A stretch of 64,000 nucleotides of DNA, taken from assembly GCA_026874595.1 (NCBI GenBank), contig CM049318.1, positions 37,471,956 to 37,535,955 of the forward strand, given 5' to 3'. Below the pieces are notes generated by a model. The model saw only the letters and a program-made list of their open reading frames with translations, was not told the DNA's origin and searched no databases. This document shows positions 13,801 through 25,100 of this stretch, in pieces. The position numbers and the translations under genes were made by a program. Source of the stretch: Sipunculus nudus (taxonomy: Eukaryota; Annelida; Sipuncula; Golfingiida; Sipunculidae). The first letter of the stretch is position 1. Every line of letters starts with the position of its first letter.

Positions 13801-13930
13801 ACATTATACAGGAAAAAATTTCTAGATAGGGTCATGTTGTTTGATATTAGGCCATTTAAAAGCGGTATGCTGTTACTGGTTACTTAAAATTGTGTACCAT
13901 TTAAAAATTTAAAATTTTCAAAAATGTTAA
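10871..13930. other. Gene-free stretch
   Basis: No coding exon recognised. A block at about 12480-12540 resembles the core of the tandem units at 52.2-53.3 kb (shared ACAATTTGTGCCCTG-type text), so it is probably an old member of that repeat family. Homopolymer C and G runs lie at about 11992-12003 and 13350-13367. Confidence 0.35.
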
Positions 13931-14029
13931 ATTTCATATGAAAATTAATGTGAATTTCATAGATACATACATCATCAGAAAGAGCTCTTTACGAGGTTTA
14001 ATGGGGTCAAATATGCATTCGAAACTTAG

Positions 14030-14160
14030 GGGATTTGCCAGCGATGGTACCCTAAACGCCGCTTTATATAGCAAGCTTCTCTGGGTTCCACCACGAGGGC
14101 TAGCACAGAGCAAAGAATTATAATCAGACCAATGACAGGATGGTATCGTATTGTGCATCC
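14030..14160 (-). promoter_or_regulatory. Possible TATA/CCAAT core promoter on the minus strand
   Basis: Read on the minus strand, an inverted CCAAT box (ATTGG, near 14131-14135) is followed by CTATATAAAGCGGCG, whose TATA box occupies about 14063-14070. The spacing of about 65 nt suits a promoter or an LTR U3 region. No gene or matching second LTR was found downstream, so this may be coincidence. Confidence 0.2.
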
Positions 14161-14239
14161 AGCTCCCGTTGGGCTGACCCTGTAAAAGGACCGGTGTAAC
14201 TAGCCCTGGTGTTGGAACTTGGAGAATGTTTTTAAACAA

Positions 14240-15980
14240 AACAGCGGTTAAAACAAAGGAGATCTGGAACGACTATACTGTGTATAATCATTTCGTGAGG
14301 AGCGTGTTCTATAAACAAATCAGACGAACTATTCACCAGAGTATATTCTCAGACATGTCAAATAAGAGGAAATCGTAAGCTGACACAGCCAGTCAAAATG
14401 CTCCTGTGAATGAATGGCGAGACCTCTGGTGGGAGTAGTATTAACAGAAAAAAGCGCCCTGCACCTCATTTTTGGAGCTGGTATTAAAACTAAATTTTTT
14501 AAGCTATCTAGCTAATTAATATGACTGGTTATAAGGACTAATTATTTTATCTGATATATTTTTACTTAAAGGGATCCCGGAATCTGTAAAATATACTTGA
14601 GGTAGCACCGTCGTTTGCAATAATTTTGCACTCTTGTCTCAATAAATGCCAATAAGTCGTCCTATTTTCATGCAAAACCCCAAATTTTCAGTTGGCCCGT
14701 GTAAAAATACATGAAAATATCATAAATTAAAATAACTGCATCAGTACTATTTCTGGTAATGTCAAAATGATTCTATCTAGAAAATGTGATTGATTTGCTC
14801 CTATTTATTATTATTTGTGCGTATACTATATTTTCTATTCAATATTTTACTCTGGAGTGCTCTGATAAGGAAAGGTATTTTGCGAGAATCTCACGAGAAC
14901 ATTCCATCTCTCTTTGTCTAAATGAAATAAACTTTTAATAGGACATATATATATATATTTATATATATAAAATTTACTAGCAGAAAGTGGTAAAGGCCCT
15001 CGGCCCCGAATTTGGTGCCCCCCCACCCCCCACCCCCCTTATCTTCAAATTCTGGATACGCCACTGCTTTGCTTCTAGGAATTGACATTTTTAACAAGTT
15101 GCCCTATTCGTCGCCAAAAAATATCTTTCTTTAAATGTGGCTCAAAAACGTAAATTTTAAGAAGCGCTTTTCTCAAATTTATTGCACAGGTTTTATATAA
15201 AGTGTCAATTATTTAGCTAGGGTCTAAAAGATTACTTTGTTTTCTTTTAAACACTTAGTCATAAGGGTATTAGCCCCTCTGTGTAACTAGTAAACCTCTC
15301 CCTCACAAAAAATCCTTGAGCTGTCTCAGATTGTTAGCCTGAGTGTGTTTAGTACATGTATACCCTATATATTTTATGTTATACTTATACACTTTCTTAT
15401 TTTTTTTATATAATCTTGTGAGAGAAACTGAGCATTTTCCTTCATTTTAAGGTGCCATGTTTTTGAATACCCAAATTAAATTATAAGAATATAATATGGT
15501 AAAGTTTATTTCAGATTAGTTTGATATATTAATTTATATAACATTTTGCAAGATTTTTTTCCAGAAGTATCTGAATTAGCTTTTATAAATTTTCATTTAT
15601 TCCATGTTTAATGACTGAATTTGAACAGTTACCAATTGTGCATTTTGTCAGCGACGCTCGGCATATGTACTTATCGTAAATGTAGATACTTGATAGACCT
15701 AAATGTTGGCCTATGTTGGTAAATAGACAAACACTTAAATAAATTTGTTAAATGCGAATTACTATTCGCATATTATTTATTGCAATGTAAGTTTTACAGC
15801 TGTCTTTTCACAAAGACATTAGTTATGTTGTGATATTTTAATTTAGCAAAACTCCACGTTATATGCCTACATGTATATCGAAGGATAGATCGAAACACAC
15901 AGGCAAACGGGACACACGTTCAATTTACATTAGTTACAGCGATTCCCGGCAGATGGCTCTGTATACAGGCTTCTCGTAGA
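14240..15980. other. Gene-free stretch, likely upstream region of the zinc-finger gene
   Basis: No coding sequence recognised. A (TA)n tract lies at about 14944-14970. A C-rich stretch near 15000-15070 ends with the phrase GGATACGCCACTGC, which resembles the end of the CAGxxGCGGATCC-type inverted-repeat element at 46.5 kb. Confidence 0.35.
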
Positions 15981-16051
15981 AAGCAATATGTCCGGGGGAA
16001 CAAAATGGCGACACCACTTTAGTCCTTGCTAAATAATTCGTTCAATCACAT
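15981..16051 (+). promoter_or_regulatory. 5' leader of the zinc-finger gene with short upstream ORFs
   Basis: Two out-of-frame upstream starts occur, ATG at 15988 (stops at TAA after 14 codons) and ATG at 16004 (stops at TAG after 5 codons). The second sits in AAAATGGCG, the core of a YY1-type site, which is often close to transcription starts. Transcript limits are not visible. Confidence 0.3.
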
Positions 16052-16072
16052 ATGTTGGCCCCGTCTGCAGAC

Positions 16073-16117
16073 ATGGCACACCGGAAAAAGAGGCCTGAGA
16101 CCGTCTTCCCGACAGAG
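16073..16117 (+). CDS. Zinc-finger gene exon 1 (start codon)
   Basis: The sequence from the ATG encodes MAHRKKRPETVFPTE and ends at a consensus donor (GAG|GTAAGT) in phase 0. An in-frame ATG at 16052, seven codons upstream (MLAPSAD), is an equally possible start. The basic KKR-type cluster may help nuclear import. The assignment depends on the clean donor, the phase match to exon 2 and the position upstream of it. Confidence 0.65.
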
Positions 16118-19100
16118 GTAAGTATATTAATTATGAGGGACCGATTAATTAAGAAACAGTACAAGGATGGTGTCAACGGGGAGCGATGACCCCCGGAAAA
16201 GGGTGCATTTTGGCTGCGTAGGGGGAACCCTGTGGGCCCTGTAACAGGCCTCAGCCTTAGGGGGCGTCACCGAACGAAAATGGTCCAACAGAACAGGCCA
16301 TTGTGTATAAATTTCATATATTAGTCTAATATTACTGAACTTAATATGTAATTCAGTTATATGTAATATTCATGAATCTTGCTGGCATTATGAATATGAT
16401 CAATGCAATTATAATTTTATAATGTATGATGTACACATTCAAGACTTGACAAGGTTAGCTATAGATCATAAAGTATAGTCTAGATCTACCACAAACAGAT
16501 CTAGTTATCATTTTTTTATGGTATCAGGAATATTGGTAGATTTGTATTTCATATGTGATGTGATATCTTAAAATGTGCATAAATATTAAAGTGTTTCTAA
16601 AATGGTATCATTTTCTAATTACCCAGTAATATATCATAAGAATAAGGCAGGTCTTATTAAGATATACCTGTCTTTTTAATCAGAAAAAAAAATTTTTTAG
16701 ATATGAGTATGGTATGAGAGTGGTAAAACGCTTGGCTTTCTCTGCTGGGGACCCGGGTTCAATCCCCGGCGTAGCTATGAGAGTGGGTTGTATAGTTACC
16801 CGTCCAAGGCCGGAGGTTATCTCCAAGTTCTCTGGTTTCCTCCACCCCTGCAGACTACCGAACACCATCACCAGAGCCATGGAGAGTGCCTCAGTTATTT
16901 ATAGTAACTATTAGTACAATCCATGTAAATATAATTTATAAAATAAGTTTATATATATTAGTAATAATATTACTTTACAGGTATGTTAATATAATTAGGT
17001 TTAGATGTTGTGCTTTTTTTCTGAATTCTGTATAATAGACTGGGCCTGGGAGTTATGATACCTGAGTTACAATTAGTGCTAGGAATCAGATCTGAAATTT
17101 GTAATCGATTAATCAAAACTTTTGGCAACCTATTATCCATTAATAATCGATTATTTTACATGACAGTTGGACAGTATGGGCACTGATCACACTCACGCTG
17201 CTGCCACCTTGGAAGTGACGAATGAACTACAAATTAATTTTTTTACCTTGTAAATCCAGAATCTGCATTCTAGATCATCTTACAGCTAGACTAAGATACT
17301 GAGAGACCGACCTTGAATATAGTTTTCATGTAGAAATGGCCAATATTCCAGCAGAAATTTATGAAGTTTAGTGGACTGATTCTCGAGGATAAAAACAGAT
17401 AATCGAGCATCAAATATTTTGAAAACATTGATTCGATTAATGGATAATCAGTGATAATTGCAGAGCTCTAGGTACAATGGGGAACCTTTCAACACAATTA
17501 TTGTTTTTTATAGTATCACTTAATTCACTTTTGCTTCTCAATGCCATCTAGTATTCATATGTTGACCGAATTAGAAGTTAAAGATATTAATCTTTTAAAT
17601 TAAAATCTAACTTTAATCGTATTTCATGTAAACAAATTGAAAGTTAAATATTCTTGTTGGAAATCCACTCAAAAGTATTAGAATATACAAAGGATTTATC
17701 CAGTTAAATTCCTTACTCAAACATTATCAATGTGATTCTCAAAAATAAACACAAGATGGCACTGATAATGATATATGCAGTAGTAGATTACCGGCCTAAA
17801 CTAATAATAAAGACATATGCTGAGGTACCCCATTGGACAGCTGTACCAAGGGTCAGCTCAAAATATTGGCACTGTGGAAGCATTTCAAATAAACATAGGA
17901 GAAAGTTTGGCAAAACATTGTTTAAACCTGGGTAAAATACTTTTAACCCAAGTTCTACCTATTGTTTGGTAAAATAGGTTTAACCTGGTTCAAAAGTGAA
18001 TCCTGGACCAATCACTAGTGGATTCTGCTGCTTAAGATGAATGCCAGTTTAAGTTGATAATGCCGGATATACACTGTAAAAAATAATTTTCTTGAAAAAA
18101 ATCTTATCTAAAGAAAATTTTTGTGTAAACAAGAAATCCTCAAGATATTTTTTCTTGAATTAAAGGCAGCATGTTGAAAGTCATATTCAAAAATGTCCTT
18201 CACAGGGTTTGCAAGTTTCTGTCATTGCCATTTCTGCTGTGCAGCAGAAATACCTTTCTGACCCTGTTTCTGTAATAAGGGCAGAAATACCCTAAAAACT
18301 GCTATAAAATGAATATATAATAGCTTACCAATTTAGATATGAAACAGCAAATACAGCAGTAATATAGCAGTAATAAAAATGGATGACCAAGGTGTAAAAT
18401 TGTGACAGAATATATTAATAGTTATTGGAGGGTGGGTCCAGGTACTCCCTGAAGAAGACTGAGAAGCCTAAAATATCGGAGTGGGGGGTTTGACTGATCA
18501 CTCGGTCAATGATGAGCTTTAACTTAAGCAAGGTTCCTGCACCAAAAATCAGAGGCTCTGTTAGCATCATCATAGTCGGCATTCTGTCAAACAAGAAAGA
18601 ACATATGATCTTTCCACATCACTCTCATCAATAGTAACCACTGGAATCAGGCTTGCCCACCCTATCCCATAAGATGCCCAGCCTTAGGAGAGGGCTACTT
18701 GAGCTTGGCTCAGTTGCATCAATTCAGGTTCCAGTGACACACAAATGATTTTATATCAAGTTAATGCACATCAGCAAACCTAAAGGGCTGTGATAATGAC
18801 ATTACCTGAGCCAAGTGTGCTACACACATGCCTACATATGGTCTCCTGCTCAGAAACCTACAGGACAGTACAGGCTCTAAGAGCTGGGACTGCATAATCC
18901 CAGTCAACTTGAAATCATGCATCACTTACTGTAAGACAACTGAAGATTTCTAGGAGGCAACAACAGCCTTGTCACTACACTAACCAAGTCATTACAGTTG
19001 TAATAAATGTCTTAGTCATAGATTTGAGTAAATTTGGTTTTATGCAAAATGCAGTTTTCAGGTGGCAGTTACAAACAAGTATATAATCCTGTTGCTTAAA

Positions 19101-22100
19101 CCTTCCTCTTCCTGCCTGGAACTTGCAAACCGTGCTTGTTACAGAAATTAAAGAGGCACATTGGGCAGTATTATCATTGACAAAATTGAATAAAATGACT
19201 GTAATTTCTTAATATATTAATAAATGCTTATATTTAAGGCAGCTTTTGATTCATTAAGATTGCAATCTTTTGTTAAAATACAATATATTTTGATAATTTA
19301 ATTTGTCATTTCTGTATGACTGAGAGACATTATTGCCTGGCAGGATGGTTTTCTGCCTTATTTCTGCCATCGTCAGGGTAGAAATACTTTTCTGCCTGGC
19401 AGAAAACCAACCCTGGTCCTTCATCACAAAATCCAAAAATGATATTTCAGGCCATGTCTTTTTCTTATAGCAAGACTTATCTTATCAGAAAAAATTCTTA
19501 TCTTAAGAAAAATTGTCTTTACCTAAACGGGAAAAATTTTCTCACCATAAGGTACTTTTCTTATCGTACGAATTATAAGGAGTCGCTGGGACAAGAAAAT
19601 TTATCTTCTCAAGAAAAAAAATTTAAGCAGTGTACATTTTTAAAGTATTAAATATTATTTTAATTTGTATGTTAAACATTGACAGCCCTTTGTCACTGTA
19701 TAAGATTTTCAGCAGACCTCATGCTTGCCGTAATGATATTATATGTTGTTGTTTACCCTTAGGACCTGGCCAGACTGATCAGTAAGACTAAGAGAGGAAA
19801 CAAGTTTGAGGTAGATGCGGGTGACCTCTCCTCTCTGACTCCCAGTGACATCAGCAGCGGCCTGGAGGATGTGCGGGTCATCTTCATGATGAAGTCTAAC
19901 GGCACCATCTGGACCAGCCTCAGTGACCTGCTGCAGCACAAGAAACAGCTGCTGGTGTCCAGCAAGGTAAGGACTGTATAATCTGTGTTTACATCAAGGC
20001 AGTGAAGGTACAGTAAAGCCTCGCGTAACGACTACCCCTGTTTAACAACCATGTCATTATAAAGACCACATGTTCACAGTCCCAATTCTTGTTTCCTCTT
20101 TTGATGAGACCTTGCTTAGACAACCACCTAAAAAATTAGACCACTTTATCGAGGTCCAATTGGTGATTGTAATTTCAAGGTTTTTCTGTACATCATAAAT
20201 GTAAAAGGTAACAGTGGGGGTTGAAAGTCTGATATCACCAACGATGTCAGTTTCATGTGACATTATGCTTTGCTTTCCTTGTCTTTCAGGCCTTTTCATT
20301 CTTCTAGCTTTCCTCAGCTCCCTCGGGAGCATACATCAGGGGTGCTAGAAGTTTATTCATTCTAGATTTGCCTACTCTGGGGTCAAAAGAGCGCACCCTT
20401 GTGGTAAAGACTTCGGTCAGGAGTTTTAGCACAGAGGGCAGTCAGAACGGGATGTTGACAGACAACCTTGCCTTCACTAGTCCAGCTCTATAACTATTAT
20501 GCCACCACACTTCACATCATGACAGAAAGTCAAATATGATATTGTTACCAAACTATGTATTTTGGATCTCCTGCCCCTGCAGATTGCCAGATTCCATAAT
20601 GTTAGCAAAAAACTCTTAGCTCAGGGACTTGCAGTATTGTATCTGTAGCCTGACAACCCCTGAGATCACCAGTCTGCTGATGATGACCATGAGATTCAGT
20701 ACAATGCTACAGCTACAAAAATGAAATATCCGAGTTGAGAGTTTTACTGATGTTATTGTATTTTTAGTTTTGGTATAGTTAGATACACCTGTATCAATAC
20801 ATTATTTGACCCTCTGATGTCAAGTGAGCTCCAACGTTTAATAATTGTCCCTGAGAATTATATATAACGCATGTTATGTGAAATTTAATCATCTGAAGTC
20901 AGTTAATCATCTGATGGCCAGTTGGCTCAAGGTCCTGAAATTTCTACAGCCCAGTAATCTATCACTCAGAAGCACTTATCTTACCATGCATTTATCCAAC
21001 CTTTTAGCTTTTGCAGAAAGGATTTTTTCTTTTATTTTGTATTTATGGGGGTAACCACCTCCATTTCTTAATGCTAACTTAACTATGTATATGTACATCT
21101 GCAGAAATCCATTCCGGTTTCGTACTACGTGACAGGGTAGTATCACACGCTTCCTCTCATTTTGTATCATGGCATCACCCAGGCCCGGTGACTACTGCAC
21201 CTACAGGCCCTGGATGCATAATCGTCCTGATTGCTTGGTCATACCACCGAGGAGCCCCCGAAAGGCGCACACATGTGCGAGTGAAACACGTCTGTGGGGC
21301 ACAGCCTTCCCATTAAGCATGCAGAGTGCTCACCCTGGGTGGGGGCCGAATGTGAAAAATCCGACCACCTTGGCTGAAATTTGAAATTCACAAACTCCTG
21401 GTATTGAGTCCTATGCTCTACTCCTGAGCCACAGAAGCTGGTTTTTAGGACTTTATTACCAAAAACACAAAAGCCCAGTATGAAGGAAAAATCTTAAAAG
21501 GTTATGAGTCCAACCACTGCTTATGTAAACAATCACGCATCCATTTTCTGTATTATTAGAAGCAGGGACTTGCAAAAAAAAAAAAAAAAGCAGCCTCAGA
21601 CCACCAGTGTTGCAGGACTACACTCAAGTCCACATTTTTAGGGAGACTCGAGGATTCTTGACTCGGGCTTGTACTCAAACTTGGAGGCAAGGACTCAAGA
21701 AATCAGGCCAAGTCCATCTTGAGTCCAGTAGAAAAAGCAAAGCTCTTTCAAATATTATAAGGACTTATACTCATTTGGGAACTACTATCAAAATATCAGT
21801 ATTACAAAAAGGCTAAATATTTCCAAATAGATCTTCATCGAGAGATAAATGTGATATAACATTTAAGTTAAAAGTATGTGTATGCATAAACAAAACACAC
21901 ATGACAATCTCAGATTTTCCTGTTGAAGTTCTTTTAAAAAAAAATTTTGTGTTGGACTTAGACTCGGGTTCAATATATATCAGACTTTAACAGGGTGGAC
22001 TTGGACATGAACCTGAAGGGCTAGGAGTCTTGGACTTGAGTGGCCTAAACTTGGACTTGCACTTATACTCGGTTAGTGTGGACTGGACTGCCCAACTGGG

Positions 22101-25100
22101 ACCACACATTTACCACTGCTAAGTACCAACATTATAGATAATCAGATCCAGAATATTACCAAGATACTGATAAAACTTTCCTGTGGGCTACAGACATGGG
22201 AGAAGTATATGAATCCAAGCTGAGAGATACGTTCCATGGTTAACAAACTCCAAACCTGAATCATAGTCAGGTCTGCCTGCCAAAACAAAGGGGCCCCCTT
22301 ACACCAGTGAAAGATGGGGGGGGGGGGGGGGGGGGGGGTAAGCTAATTGCCCTATCTTTCAGTGGTAAAGAGTCCTTAAAATTAAAAATAACATTTTATG
22401 GTGATCCAGATGAGTTTTAAAATATAATGGTTTCAGTCCTCCAGGAAATACCATCAAAATCTGTCCGTATCATTTTGAGCAAAGTTGCTACCAAACAAGT
22501 AACAATCAAACCAAATACCATGATGAAATCATAATACATCTCACCTGGCAGAGATATAAAATATACATCAATTTGCCAGGTTCTGTAACAGAATTTATTT
22601 GTAACAGCTTCATAGCACCAGGATAAAAAAAACCTAAATAGGTTGTATGGTTGTCTCGGCACACTGGTATATTTTCTTTAAATTATATATTCTTTGCTTT
22701 TAGGCATTGTATTTATAGCCATGTTATCTGGTGACTGTTTTTTCAATCCTTTAGAATAGAGAAAACTTTCAATATAATGGCAGCATAATATGCCATGCAT
22801 ATTATATTTATATCCAAGTCATGTGGCGTGAGGACTATTATGTTATACCCTTTGTTATTTTGTTAGTATAATATGTGGCTTGAGGTATTATGTTTTACCC
22901 TTGGTCATTTGGTTTGTCTGTTTGCAATTTAACACAGAGAGTTCTGAAAAGATCTTGTTGACATGGAGGGTTCAGATAACACCCATGCACCAATACATTA
23001 AATTTTGAGACATATGGTGATTATTTATATTGAGTAGAGCTATTCATTGGTATTAAGAGGGAGCAATTTCTTGAAGTAATCTGTGATAGTTGTTTAATCA
23101 TCACTAACATTTCCCGTAATGTTTTGTAGTTTGATTAGGATCGAGCCAGAGGTTGCAGTATCTGGATTCTTTCTTGTTCTTGATGGTTTTGTTTATATTT
23201 ATTTTACAGAGCGTCAGGCCAAGAAGGACTTCCACTAAGGGGAGACATCTGTCTGCTTCTGCATCAGCAACTCAAGACGATGATGATGATGATGATGATG
23301 ATGATGAAGAAGATGTAGATGAGGATGACCTTGAAATTGCTGAGTCAGCAGATATTAGAGATATTAATTCCAGCAGGTCTGGGGACGCTAGGGACATGAT
23401 AAGTGACGATGATGATTCGGATGGTGGTGGTGATGATGAAGATGATGATGATGACGACGGAGATCAGGAGTATTACCCAAGCGATGATGATGCTGCTGAT
23501 GATAGCGATTATGAAGTCCCTACCAAGAAGCGTTTCCAGAATACAGATGGCAAATATGGAGATAATGCATCTTCAAATCAATCTTCAGTCAGCACAAGGA
23601 GTGCTCTGAATTCCACAAAACTTGAAATGGATAAAACAGCAATGGCTCCAGCAGGTGATCACCATACAGTAGAAAAGTCACATAATAATGTTGATAATGT
23701 TATCGTTCCTGAGACAACTGTTGATGCTTATGTAGAGTTAGCTGCTAAACTGTGCAAAACCACCCCAGTAACACTGGGACAAAGTACTTATATTCCAGGT
23801 GAAGCATCCACCCCAGATGTTGAGATGATGTACAGAGATAACAGTAATATAACACAAGGTATTGCTAGTGTTAAACAAAGTGCTGCTGATAATTTAATGT
23901 CTGTAGCCCTTACTCAGCTGTTACCAAGTACCAGTGCAACCTCTACCCAATCAGAAATAAAGCACAAGTGCGCTTACTGTCCCGAAAGGTATTTTGGCTC
24001 TGAAAATGATAAGCATTTTCATGAGCAGTGCCATATTGACAGCTCTGATAACACTTTTCGCTGCCGATATTGTGATAACATCACAGAAAAGTGGGACGCT
24101 ACAATACAGCATCTTCTGACCCACAGTGATAAATTGGAGGAGCTGAAACAGTATAATTTTATGACAAATATCAGTCCAGTTGTTAAGCAGAGAACACTTG
24201 GTGGTGATGTGACTGGAATATGGGGGACCCTGCTTGGTTCATGGTCGGCGAAACCTGGCCCAGCCAATCATCCTGCTTCTTCACTAGGTGAGTCAAAGGA
24301 AAGTCTACCTTCCAATGCAAATAAGATGGAAACAAAGATGTTTCAGGAGCAGCTTAAAGACACAGTATATCTCAACTCCCCTTCAGAAAGCGCTGGCCAG
24401 AGTATTCCACAAGACAGTACAGGAAACATACAGATGGATGATATGCAAATGAAAAATTCAAATCTCAACCCTGTGTTTAAGGCAGCTCAAAGTGAGAATG
24501 TTGGTAATACCCCTACAGTGCTGCCACCTGCTGTTGAGAATAAGTCAAACTCGTGGATGCAGTACCTTGGAGCAAGTGTGCAGAAGGGGGAAATTGTGGA
24601 AGATTTTGATGAAATTTCTCAGGAAGCATCAAATCCTAATATGCTTTGTAAAAAAGCAGTGAAGCGAAAAGCCAAAGGTAACCGACATGTTCCAAAACGA
24701 CAGACTTATGAATTTAAATGCAGGTATTGCCCACAGAGATATTACGACACTCAGAATGAGGTTGATTTCCACGAGAGCTGCCACATTGTCAGGGATGGGA
24801 AGGTGATGCCTGATGCCTTCAAATGCAAATTCTGCGACATTGAGAAGAGCGCATGGCACACACTCTCAAAGCATTTGTTGACCCATAAAGATAAAATTGA
24901 TGAGTTGGAGCAGTTTAATTTCTTCAAAAGTCAAATTGGGGAATTCCGTTGTGACAAATGTGGGAAAATGTTTCGCATTAAATCAAACCTGTTTGATCAT
25001 AAAACCTGTGCCCATGGTGAAAAAACTGTTATATGTGATATATGTGGCAAGATTCTTCGCACAAATGACTCTAAAACTATCAAAAGGCACATGGATAGAT

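Noticed and set aside
13934-14239. Minus-strand open frame of 101 codons
   Set aside because: No splice signals or recognisable protein; it spans promoter-like text and is probably accidental.
16714-16914. Plus-strand open frame and tRNA-like text
   Set aside because: It is the body and head of a SINE; the tRNA cloverleaf is incomplete, so no tRNA gene is called.
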